From Prevotella sp. UBA4217 (lineage in GTDB: Bacteria > Bacteroidota > Bacteroidia > Bacteroidales > Bacteroidaceae): a DNA stretch of 64,000 bases. The position numbers and the translations under genes are program-made. The stretch is from NCBI GenBank assembly GCA_002379425.1, contig DFTH01000004.1:73207-137206 (forward strand). The letters are read 5' to 3'. A model generated the notes under the pieces. It was not told the DNA's origin and did no database searches. It worked only from the letters and a program-made list of their open reading frames with translations. Shown one piece after another: positions 42,365 through 50,479 of the stretch; within the stretch, counting starts at the first letter, position 1, and each line of letters starts with the position of its first letter.

Positions 42365-43345
42365 ATGGAAGAGTATAACATTAAGACAAAGGTCGTAGGT
42401 GTAGATATTAGTAATGAACGCACCACTTATGCCATTGTAGATATCCGTGGAAATATTATCGCAGAAGATTCTTTTTCTACGGGGGACTACCCCGACGTCA
42501 ACAATTTCGTTACGGCGCTGAGTGAAAAGATTATCGTGCTGGTGGAAGCCAATGGTGGTTATGAGACCATCCGTTCTATAGGCGTCAGCGCACCGAGTGC
42601 CAGTTCTGTGTCAGGATGTATTGAGAATGCGGCTAACCTGCCATGGAAGGGGATCGTTCCACTGTCGGCCATGCTCCGTGATCGTATAGGACTGGCTGTC
42701 GGCCTATGTAATGACGCTCATATCTCTGCCTTGGGAGAGTACACCTTTGGCAGTGCCCATGGTATGAAGAATTTTATTATTATAAGTCTGGGCGTCGGTA
42801 TCGGTAGTTGTTTCTTCACTGAAGGGGAGGAGCATCAGGGCCATCTGGGTTTTGCTGGTGAGTTCGGGCATACGTGTGTGGTTGATCATGGCAGGAAATG
42901 CGGTTGTGGTCATGAAGGGTGCTTGGAAGCGTATGTTGGTGCCGTGGGCATCGTCCGGACGGCAGAAGAGTTGATGGCGGAGTCTGACGCCCCCTCGCTG
43001 TTGCGTGATCTGACTAAGTTGTCGCCACGCACCATAGCAGAGTGTTGTGACAAGGGGGATGAGATGGCTATAGAAGTTTTCCGTCGCACGGGATATATGC
43101 TGGGTCTGGGAATGGCCAATTATGCATCGATTGTCGATCCGGAGGCTATCATCCTCACGGGCGGTATCTCCCATGCAGGCAAATGGCTGATTGATCCTGC
43201 CTTTGAGTCGTTTGAGAACCACGTGTTTGGCAACCTTCGTGGCAAGGTGAAGATACTCTCATCGAAGTTAAATGACCGAGAGCGCGACGTGCTTGGTGCC
43301 AGTGCACTGGCATGGAGTGTTCCAGAATATTCATTGTTTAAGTAA
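42365..43345 (+). CDS. ROK-family protein with altered phosphate-1 motif, second of tandem pair
   Basis: The 326-aa paralogue of the preceding protein shares 'ERDVLGASALAW' and the C-terminal 'EYSLFK'. The zinc motif 'GHTCVVDHGRKCGCGHEGCLE' and 'NDAHISALGEYTFG' are intact, and 'LGVGIGSC' and 'LTGGISHAGKW' are closer to active ROK kinases than in the first copy. The N-terminal 'GVDISNERTT' still departs from 'GxDxGGT'. If either protein phosphorylates glucose, this is the better candidate. Its stop codon overlaps the menI start by one base, so it is translationally linked to the menaquinone genes. Confidence 0.85.
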   Translation: MEEYNIKTKVVGVDISNERTTYAIVDIRGNIIAEDSFSTGDYPDVNNFVTALSEKIIVLVEANGGYETIRSIGVSAPSASSVSGCIENAANLPWKGIVPLSAMLRDRIGLAVGLCNDAHISALGEYTFGSAHGMKNFIIISLGVGIGSCFFTEGEEHQGHLGFAGEFGHTCVVDHGRKCGCGHEGCLEAYVGAVGIVRTAEELMAESDAPSLLRDLTKLSPRTIAECCDKGDEMAIEVFRRTGYMLGLGMANYASIVDPEAIILTGGISHAGKWLIDPAFESFENHVFGNLRGKVKILSSKLNDRERDVLGASALAWSVPEYSLFK

Positions 43346-43758
43346 TGGATATAGAAAGAATAAGAACAATTATCAACGATAAACCGAATTTGAGTACCGC
43401 CCTCGGGATGGAGTTTATCTCCACGCCCGAGGACGATACCTGTATGGCCCGTATGCAGGTGGATGAGCGCAACCGTCAGCCATTCGGATTCTTGAGTGGC
43501 GGTGCTTCTTTAGCACTGGCCGAGAATGTGGCTGGTGTCGGCTCTTCATCTCTCTGTCCAGGCTGTGCCTGTGTAGGCATCGAGGTCAGTGGCAGTCATG
43601 TGAAGGCGGTCGCTGAAGGTGATACAGTGACAGCATTTGCACGGTTGTTGCATAAGGGGACGACCCTCCATGTGTGGAATGTCGATATCAAGGATACATC
43701 AGGTGAACTTATCTCCAACGTCAGAGTCACCAATTACGTTATTATACCAAGGAAATAA
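43345..43758 (+). CDS. menI: Hotdog-fold thioesterase, probable DHNA-CoA thioesterase
   Basis: The 137-aa protein of the PaaI/YdiI type has 'PFGFLSGGASLALAENVAGVGS' with the helix-capping acidic residue, and 'VGIEVSGSHVKAVAEGDTVTA'. In menaquinone synthesis this enzyme frees 1,4-dihydroxy-2-naphthoate from its CoA ester, the step after MenB. Its place between the ROK genes and menF in one operon supports that role rather than another acyl-CoA thioesterase activity. Single-base overlaps on both sides (TAATG). Confidence 0.85.
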   Translation: MDIERIRTIINDKPNLSTALGMEFISTPEDDTCMARMQVDERNRQPFGFLSGGASLALAENVAGVGSSSLCPGCACVGIEVSGSHVKAVAEGDTVTAFARLLHKGTTLHVWNVDIKDTSGELISNVRVTNYVIIPRK

Positions 43759-44810
43759 TGTTTGTCGCTTTTGCCATCTATCGATTGCCGCATGAAAATC
43801 ATGCGACGCTCGTTCAGCAGACTGTTGGAAAGCCTGCGGAGTTACTCTCTTGTGCAGAACTGAATGGCAAGCGGGGCTTTGTTGTGGCACCCTTTGAGGT
43901 GAGGATAGATCAGCCGATCTTGCTGATACACCCAGATGTCACCAAGGTGGTCCCATTAGAGGATTCCCTTAGTTTACCTAAGATACCTAGGACTACTAGG
44001 GTATCTGGGACTTCTAATTCCTACGCCATCGATTTCGCCAGTTTTCATGCTCAGTTGGAACAAGGTACATTCCGCAAGATTGTCTTGGCGCGTTGTGTGG
44101 AAGAGGAAACGGAGGAGCCCTTGCCACCCATGGAGTTGTTTATGAGGGCCTGTGCGTTGTATCCTCGTATGTTTATCTCTCTTGTCTGCACGCCAAAGAG
44201 TGGCTGTTGGCTGTCTGCCACGCCTGAAATACTCTTGGATCATAAGGGTGACGGACTCTGGCAGACCATCGCTCTGGCGGGAACGATGAAACTGGAGGGA
44301 GAACAACTCTCGGGCGAGGGCGAGACTGTCAACTGGTCAACAAAGAATATCCAGGAACAACGATATGTGGCCACCTATATTGCCGAGTGTCTCGAGCAAT
44401 ATACCAGCGACTTCCATGAAGAAGGCCCCTATACGGTACGGGCTGCTGATCTGGTACATTTGCGGAGCGATTTCAACTTCTCGCTTCCCTCCGATGACCG
44501 TATTGGTGACCTGTTACAAGCGTTGCATCCCACGCCTGCCGTCTGTGGCATACCTAAGAAAGAGGCTTTCCAGTTCATCGTCCGTAACGAGTACGCACCC
44601 CGCCGATACTATAGCGGTTTTATGGGTCCATGGGGCGGGGGGGAGACCCACCTCTATGTCTCGCTGCGCTGCATGAATATCAATGGTAATCATTACCATC
44701 TCTATGCAGGAGGCGGACTTCTAAAAGACAGTACGATGGAACAGGAGTGGCAGGAGACGGAAGCAAAACTAGAAACGATGAGGAAATGTATAGCAATAAG
44801 GAAAACGTAA
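43758..44810 (+). CDS. menF: Isochorismate synthase
   Basis: The 350-aa chorismate-binding enzyme has 'FRKIVLARCVEEE', 'SLVCTPKSGCWLSATPEILL', 'ALAGTMK', 'LHPTPAVCGIPKKEAF' and 'YYSGFMGPWG'. It converts chorismate to isochorismate, the first committed step to menaquinone. It is rather short for the family because the N-terminal beta domain is compact. A short AGGACTACTAGG-like stretch near 43985 encodes a low-complexity 'KIPRTTRVSGTSNS' linker. It overlaps menD by 25 bp. Confidence 0.92.
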   Translation: MFVAFAIYRLPHENHATLVQQTVGKPAELLSCAELNGKRGFVVAPFEVRIDQPILLIHPDVTKVVPLEDSLSLPKIPRTTRVSGTSNSYAIDFASFHAQLEQGTFRKIVLARCVEEETEEPLPPMELFMRACALYPRMFISLVCTPKSGCWLSATPEILLDHKGDGLWQTIALAGTMKLEGEQLSGEGETVNWSTKNIQEQRYVATYIAECLEQYTSDFHEEGPYTVRAADLVHLRSDFNFSLPSDDRIGDLLQALHPTPAVCGIPKKEAFQFIVRNEYAPRRYYSGFMGPWGGGETHLYVSLRCMNINGNHYHLYAGGGLLKDSTMEQEWQETEAKLETMRKCIAIRKT

Positions 44811-46309
44811 ACATATTGACCGCCCTGCTTGTGGCGCATGGCATTCGTCATGCCGTGGTATGTCCTGGAAGTCGTAATTCACCTATCGTTCACAATCTGA
44901 ACGAGTGCCCAGACATCACGTGCTATCCTGTGACGGATGAGCGCTCGGCAGGCTTTTATGCACTGGGTATGGCCCAGGCTGTGAAGCAGCCTGTCGTGGT
45001 CTGCGTTACCAGTGGGACAGCCCTGCTCAACTTAGCCCCAGCCGTGGCTGAGGCCTATTATCAGCATGTCCCTCTGGTTGCTATCTCTGCGGACCGTCCC
45101 CAACAATGGATAGACCAACTCGACGGACAGACCTTGCCACAACCCGATGCCCTCAGGCGATTCGTGCGTAAGGCCGTCTCCCTGCCGGAACCTCAGGACG
45201 ATGAGCAGCACTGGTACTGCAACCGCCTAATCAATGAGGTCCTGATTGTCAGGAATGCCCCTGTTCATATCAATGTGCCAATTACTGAACCTCTGTTCGA
45301 GTACTCCGTCGCCGAACTCCCTGTGGAGCGCAAGATAGAGTGGCTACCCGCCGATATCTCGCCCAGTACGCTAAGTCATGTCGGTAGGATGTTCCTACAG
45401 GCCGAGCGTCCTATGCTTGTCAGTGGTCAACCCATGAACCCGTTGCTGGATGAGGCAGTCAGGGTGGTGGGTGATGATGAGAGATATGTCCCAGATTTTG
45501 TCCTGTATATCGGAGGCTCGGTTGTCAGTAAGCGGGTGAAACATTTTCTGCGCAAAGCCAGGGAAACCTGGGTGGTGAATGAGACGGGTGAGGTTACAGA
45601 CACCTTCATGAACCTGACGCATGTCGTGCAGGGCGACGGTGAGGCCGTGGCCGATCATATTCGTATGATGCTGGTGTTGGAACCCCACCCGTTTATCCAA
45701 CTGTGGGATGCCCTTCTGGCTCGTATCCGTGAGCAGGTGGATGCCTACGAACCAGCCTATTCGCAGATGGCAGCCGTAAAGTATTTTGAGGCGCATGTGG
45801 GGGAGGCTTTTGTACACTATGCCAACAGTTCGGCCATTCGTCTGGCCAACACCCTTGCCAAGCACCCCGTGTGGTGTAACCGTGGGGTGAACGGTATTGA
45901 AGGTTCGCTCTCCACGGCGGCAGGCTTCTCCTGTGTCACGGACGAGCCTGTCTATTGCGTCATTGGCGACCTGAGTTTCTTCTACGACCAGAATGCGCTG
46001 TGGAATCAGAACCTACGTGGTAACTTCCGTATCCTGCTGTTGAACAACGGCTGTGGCGGTATCTTCCAGCAGTTGCCTGGCCTGGAAAAGAGCGCTGCCC
46101 GCGATTCCTATATTGCTGCAGCCCATCATACTTCGGCGGAGGGCATCTGCCTCGAAAACGATGTCGTCTATCTAAGTGCCACAGGTCCCCATGATCTTTA
46201 CAGTGCCATCGACACATTATTATATAGTGACAGTCCGAGGCCCTTGCTGCTCGAGGTGTTCACCGACGCCCGTTCCGATGCCCAGGCCTTCAACTTCAGT
46301 GTAACATAG
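44786..46309 (+). CDS. menD: SEPHCHC synthase (2-oxoglutarate decarboxylase, ThDP-dependent)
   Basis: The start at 44786 ('[20 protein letters not shown]') fits the family; an upstream in-frame ATG lies deep in menF. The 507-aa ThDP enzyme has '[10 protein letters not shown]', '[13 protein letters not shown]', '[16 protein letters not shown]' and '[16 protein letters not shown]', with the ThDP-binding '[12 protein letters not shown]...NNGCGGIF' region. It condenses isochorismate with decarboxylated 2-oxoglutarate in the second men step. Confidence 0.95.
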   Translation: MYSNKENVNILTALLVAHGIRHAVVCPGSRNSPIVHNLNECPDITCYPVTDERSAGFYALGMAQAVKQPVVVCVTSGTALLNLAPAVAEAYYQHVPLVAISADRPQQWIDQLDGQTLPQPDALRRFVRKAVSLPEPQDDEQHWYCNRLINEVLIVRNAPVHINVPITEPLFEYSVAELPVERKIEWLPADISPSTLSHVGRMFLQAERPMLVSGQPMNPLLDEAVRVVGDDERYVPDFVLYIGGSVVSKRVKHFLRKARETWVVNETGEVTDTFMNLTHVVQGDGEAVADHIRMMLVLEPHPFIQLWDALLARIREQVDAYEPAYSQMAAVKYFEAHVGEAFVHYANSSAIRLANTLAKHPVWCNRGVNGIEGSLSTAAGFSCVTDEPVYCVIGDLSFFYDQNALWNQNLRGNFRILLLNNGCGGIFQQLPGLEKSAARDSYIAAAHHTSAEGICLENDVVYLSATGPHDLYSAIDTLLYSDSPRPLLLEVFTDARSDAQAFNFSVT

Positions 46310-46314
46310 GGACG

Positions 46315-47220
46315 ATGAAATTAACAAACAATGATGATAGGATTATGACAGCAAAGCAACAGATGAAAGAGAGAGTGTGGAAGACCATCCGTGAGTTCGA
46401 GGAGATTCTCTTTGAGGAGTACAATGGTATCGCAAAGATTACGATCAACCGTCCGCGTTACCGCAATGCCTTCACGCCCAAGACCACGTGGGAGTTGTCG
46501 CAAGCCTTTGCGATGGCGCGCGAGATGCAGGACATCAGTGTGGTGATCCTCACAGGCGCCATGTCCGAGGTACCTGATGGTAAGGCTATCGGCGACGTGA
46601 AACATGCCTTCTGCAGTGGTGGTGACATGCACGTGAAAGGCCGTGGCGGCTATATCGACGACGAGGGCGTGCCCCGCCTCTCCGTGCTTGACGTGCAGAT
46701 GCAGATCCGCCGTCTGCCAAAGCCCGTCATCGCAATGGTCAACGGCTATGCCATTGGCGGCGGCCATGTGCTCCACCTTGTCTGCGACCTGACCATTGCC
46801 TCAGAGAATGCTATCTTCGGACAGACAGGTCCGAAAGTTGGTTCCTTCGATGCTGGCTTCGGTTCATCGTACCTGGCCCGTATCGTGGGTCAGAAGAAAG
46901 CCCGTGAGATATGGTTCCTCTGTCGCCAGTATTCTGCCAAGGAGGCAGAGGAGATGGGGATGGTCAACAAGGTGGTGCCCATTGAGCGCCTGGAGGATGA
47001 GTGCGTCGAGTGGGCCGAGGTCATGATGCAGCGCTCACCACTGGCGCTCCGCATGATCAAGGCTGGACTGAACGCAGAACTCGACGGTCAGGCGGGAATC
47101 CAGGAACTGGCTGGTGATGCCACGATGCTCTACTATTTCCTCGATGAAGCGCAGGAGGGTGGCAAGGCCTTCCTGGAGAAACGAAAGCCTGACTTCAAGA
47201 AATACCCCAAACTGCCATGA
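46315..47220 (+). CDS. menB: 1,4-dihydroxy-2-naphthoyl-CoA synthase
   Basis: This crotonase-fold enzyme of 301 aa has '[16 protein letters not shown]', '[18 protein letters not shown]', '[15 protein letters not shown]' and '[18 protein letters not shown]', all diagnostic of MenB. It closes the naphthoate ring from o-succinylbenzoyl-CoA. The start is 46315 or the in-frame ATG at 46345; family proteins begin near '[12 protein letters not shown]', so the shorter form is equally plausible. Overlaps menC by ATGA. Confidence 0.95.
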   Translation: MKLTNNDDRIMTAKQQMKERVWKTIREFEEILFEEYNGIAKITINRPRYRNAFTPKTTWELSQAFAMAREMQDISVVILTGAMSEVPDGKAIGDVKHAFCSGGDMHVKGRGGYIDDEGVPRLSVLDVQMQIRRLPKPVIAMVNGYAIGGGHVLHLVCDLTIASENAIFGQTGPKVGSFDAGFGSSYLARIVGQKKAREIWFLCRQYSAKEAEEMGMVNKVVPIERLEDECVEWAEVMMQRSPLALRMIKAGLNAELDGQAGIQELAGDATMLYYFLDEAQEGGKAFLEKRKPDFKKYPKLP

Positions 47221-48230
47221 CCTATGAAATTGAGGAGCGGACGCTCCATTTCAAACAACCGGCAGGGACCTCGCGAGGTGTCTATACTACGCGGCAGATA
47301 TGGCTTGTCCGTCTCAAGGATGGCAAGCGTGAGGGGATAGGGGAGTGTGCCCCCTTGCCAGACCTCAGTTGTGATGCCATTTCAGACTATGCGGAGGTGC
47401 TTGCCCGCTTTTGTGAAAAATTCTGCCAGACGGGTGTACTCGACGATGAGGCCTTGCGCGACTATCCCTCAATGCGCTTCGGACTGGAGACGGCGCTGTT
47501 GAATCTTCGTCATGGTGCGTGTCTTTTCGATACAGCCTTCAGCCATGGTGAGGAGGGTATCCCTATCAACGGACTGGTATGGATGGGTAACTACGAGGAG
47601 ATGCTGTATCGCATGGAGGAGAAACTCGAGAAGGGATTCCGCTGTGTGAAACTGAAGATTGGTGCCATCGACTTCGACCAGGAACTGGAACTGGTGAAGC
47701 ACATCCGCGAGCGCTTCTCCTTCCATGAGGTGGAACTGCGTCTCGATGCCAATGGGGCCTTCCCATACGAAGAGGCACTCTATAAACTTGAACTCCTCTC
47801 GCAGTATGCCATCCATAGCATCGAGCAACCCATCAAGGCGGGACAGTGGGCCTATATGGCAGACCTTTGTCGGGAGTCGCCCCTGCCCATCGCTCTCGAT
47901 GAAGAACTGATAGGCGTTAATGATCCTGAGATGAAGGCGTACATGCTCCATATCATCAAACCCCGCTATATCATCCTGAAACCCTCGCTGCATGGTGGAA
48001 TGACTGGCTGTCGCGAATGGATAGAGGTAGCCAGGGAACTGGGTGTTGGTTCTTGGATTACCTCTGCCCTGGAGAGTAATATTGGATTGGACGCTATTGC
48101 CCAGTTTGCCTCGCATGTCTATGGCGATGCTATCCGCATGCCGCAGGGATTGGGCACAGGGCAACTCTTTACTGATAATATACCCATGCCACTGGAGATC
48201 CGTGGTGATCAGTTATGGCGATGTCGTTAG
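47217..48230 (+). CDS. menC: o-Succinylbenzoate synthase
   Basis: The 337-aa enolase-superfamily enzyme has the catalytic Lys pair in '[13 protein letters not shown]'. Metal ligands are in '[10 protein letters not shown]', 'SIEQPIK' and 'IALDEEL', and a later Lys is in '[12 protein letters not shown]'. It dehydrates SHCHC to o-succinylbenzoate. Its start overlaps the menB stop by four bases and its end overlaps menE by 16 bases. Confidence 0.94.
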   Translation: MTYEIEERTLHFKQPAGTSRGVYTTRQIWLVRLKDGKREGIGECAPLPDLSCDAISDYAEVLARFCEKFCQTGVLDDEALRDYPSMRFGLETALLNLRHGACLFDTAFSHGEEGIPINGLVWMGNYEEMLYRMEEKLEKGFRCVKLKIGAIDFDQELELVKHIRERFSFHEVELRLDANGAFPYEEALYKLELLSQYAIHSIEQPIKAGQWAYMADLCRESPLPIALDEELIGVNDPEMKAYMLHIIKPRYIILKPSLHGGMTGCREWIEVARELGVGSWITSALESNIGLDAIAQFASHVYGDAIRMPQGLGTGQLFTDNIPMPLEIRGDQLWRCR

Positions 48231-49192
48231 AGGAGTTTTTAGCCGAGTGGCAGAACGATAGTCCATACGTGCTTGTTCAGACCAGTGGCTCGACAGGTAA
48301 GCCTAAGCCGATGTTGGTAGAGAAAAGGCGTATGTTGGCCTCAGCCCGCATTACCTGCGATTTCCTAGGGCTCCATGAAGGCCAGACAGCCCTGCTTTGT
48401 TTGCCGCTCGATTATATCGCGGGTAAGATGATGGTGGTGCGCGCTCTGGAACGTGGGCTGCGGTTGATAGTGGTAGAACCCACTGGTCATCCGTTGGCTG
48501 CACAGGAAGAGAACCCTCTCTGTGCAGATTTTGCAGCAATGGTGCCGATGCAGGTGTATAACTCCTTGCAGGTGCCAGAGGAAAGGGAGTGTCTAAGACA
48601 GATTCGCCAGTTGATCATTGGTGGTGGGGCCATTGATGATGCTATGGCTACCGAACTGAGGGCTTTCCCTCATGCTGTCTGGAGTACCTACGGCATGACA
48701 GAGACTCTCTCGCATATCGCATTACGTCGTATGAGTGGGTCAGAGGCTTCCGACTATTATGTCCCTTTTCCCTCCGTTCGAGTCAGTCTGTCCAGTGAAG
48801 ATTGTCTTGTTATCGATGCGCCGGAGGTATGCCCTGAACCGCTCATTACCAATGATATCGCAGAACTCTCCCCACAGGGCTTCCGTATCCTGGGGCGCAA
48901 GGATAATGTCATCTGTTCTGGTGGTATCAAGATTCAGGCAGAGGAAGTGGAGAGAAGGCTCAAGCCTTTTATGCATGCCCCTTTCTTAGTATCTAAGCGC
49001 CCAGATGAAAAGTACGGAGAGATTGTTGTTCTGTTGACGGAGGGGAGCGTTGAAGAAGTGCAACAGGTTTGTGAGCGTATCCTTCCTAAGTACCATCAAC
49101 CTCGTGTCTATCTTCACATTCCCCACATCCCCCTCACAGAAACGGGCAAGCCTGCCCGCAAAGAAGCAGAGACCATGGCAAAAAAGAGATAG
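48215..49192 (+). CDS. menE: o-Succinylbenzoate-CoA ligase
   Basis: The 325-aa adenylate-forming enzyme is short for the family, as in other Bacteroidetes: it lacks most of the usual N-terminal region. The ATP-binding motif 'VQTSGSTGKPKPMLV', 'STYGMTETLSHIA', 'RILGRKDNVICSGGIKIQ' and the catalytic Lys of 'ETGKPARKEAET' are present. It activates o-succinylbenzoate with CoA, the substrate of MenB. Last gene of the operon. menH and menA are not in the window. Confidence 0.92.
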   Translation: MAMSLEEFLAEWQNDSPYVLVQTSGSTGKPKPMLVEKRRMLASARITCDFLGLHEGQTALLCLPLDYIAGKMMVVRALERGLRLIVVEPTGHPLAAQEENPLCADFAAMVPMQVYNSLQVPEERECLRQIRQLIIGGGAIDDAMATELRAFPHAVWSTYGMTETLSHIALRRMSGSEASDYYVPFPSVRVSLSSEDCLVIDAPEVCPEPLITNDIAELSPQGFRILGRKDNVICSGGIKIQAEEVERRLKPFMHAPFLVSKRPDEKYGEIVVLLTEGSVEEVQQVCERILPKYHQPRVYLHIPHIPLTETGKPARKEAETMAKKR

Positions 49193-49276
49193 GACTACTC
49201 TCACGAGCGGCCCTATCTGCGATTAGTCAGTAATATGATTAGGTCTATTAAGTTGATTGGTTCTTCTTTAGTCGGG

Positions 49277-50326
49277 TCACGACTCCCTGTAGAAGTCAAG
49301 TGACTCGTATATTTCTTCCTTTGTTGCCGTTTGATTGATGCGGATGTCCCCAATGCCACCCAGCAGGGTGAAGTTGATGGTGCCTGCCACGTTCTTCTTG
49401 TCGTGGGTCATCAGTTCCAGCAGAGTGGGGTAGTCGTCACAGGTGATATTCATCTTACCGTAGTGCTCCTTGATGAAACTGGCGGTCTGGTGCATCTTGT
49501 CCGTCGGGAAGCCTGTCTTGATGCAACTCAGGTAGAGTTCAGACACCAACCCCCAGGCTACGGCATAGCCATGAAGTACAGGCTTGCGAGTGAGGGCGAA
49601 CGACTCGAATGCATGGCCTACGGTATGGCCGAGGTTCAGAGCCTTGCGGATTCCCTTCTCTGTGGGATCCTCAGTGACGATACGCTCCTTAACGGCGACA
49701 CTGTCAGCCACCATTCTGATCAATGGCTTCAGATTAGGCTGCTCCAGATCGAAGTTCATAAGTTCTCCCCACATCCTTTCGTTGGAGATCAGTCCGTGTT
49801 TCAGCATCTCTGCATAGCCTGAACAGATATTTTCTGCATCGAGGGTCTTGAGGAACTGCGTGTCGAGGATCACGGTGCTCGCATTGCTGAACACACCAAT
49901 CTCGTTTTTCAGTCCTCGGAAGTTGATACCCGTCTTCCCACCAACGCTGGCATCGACCATCGCAAGGAGGGTGGTGGGGATATTGATGTAGTTGATGCCC
50001 CGTTTGAAGGTGGAGGCTGCAAATCCACCAAGGTCAGTCACCATGCCACCACCTATATTTATTAATAGGGAGTGGCGTGTACCACCTCCTGTACCCAGTT
50101 TCTCCCATACGTAGGCGAGAGATTCAAGTGTCTTATGGGTGTCTGTGGTCCCGATGACGATATGTCTGGCGTCCTTCAGTATGTCAAGACCCTCGACGAC
50201 AGGTAGGCAGCAGCGCTCCGTTGTCTCATCGGCAAGGATGAAGATACGGTCATGCTCACATCGTGAAACAGCCTCAACGAGAGACTGCTCAAGATCTTCT
50301 GAGATAACGACTGTCTGTCGATTCAT
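49277..50326 (-). CDS. aroB: 3-dehydroquinate synthase
   Basis: The 349-aa NAD-dependent enzyme of the shikimate pathway has 'NIGGGMVTDLGGFAAST', 'IPTTLLAMVDASVGGKTGINF', 'EMLKHGLISNE' and 'ALNLGHTVGHAFES' (metal-binding His). It turns DAHP into 3-dehydroquinate, leading to chorismate, which is also the precursor used by the adjacent menaquinone operon. Transcribed toward menE from its own canonical promoter. Confidence 0.96.
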   Translation of the reverse strand: MNRQTVVISEDLEQSLVEAVSRCEHDRIFILADETTERCCLPVVEGLDILKDARHIVIGTTDTHKTLESLAYVWEKLGTGGGTRHSLLINIGGGMVTDLGGFAASTFKRGINYINIPTTLLAMVDASVGGKTGINFRGLKNEIGVFSNASTVILDTQFLKTLDAENICSGYAEMLKHGLISNERMWGELMNFDLEQPNLKPLIRMVADSVAVKERIVTEDPTEKGIRKALNLGHTVGHAFESFALTRKPVLHGYAVAWGLVSELYLSCIKTGFPTDKMHQTASFIKEHYGKMNITCDDYPTLLELMTHDKKNVAGTINFTLLGGIGDIRINQTATKEEIYESLDFYRES

Positions 50327-50364
50327 ATCTTAATGGTTGCGGTCTTGCTTTTGTATTTCGTTTG

Positions 50365-50396
50365 CAAAGGTACGATTAATATTTGAAACGGACAAA
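50365..50396 (-). promoter_or_regulatory. Canonical promoter for aroB
   Basis: Minus-strand TTTG (50396-50393), a 20-bp spacer, TACCTTTG (50372-50365). Confidence 0.8.
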
Positions 50397-50479
50397 CGAA
50401 ATGTGTAAAATTTTTCGGAAGTTATTAAACTTTTCCTGACTTGATGCGTCAAACAGACAAAATTAGTCAAGCATTACTC

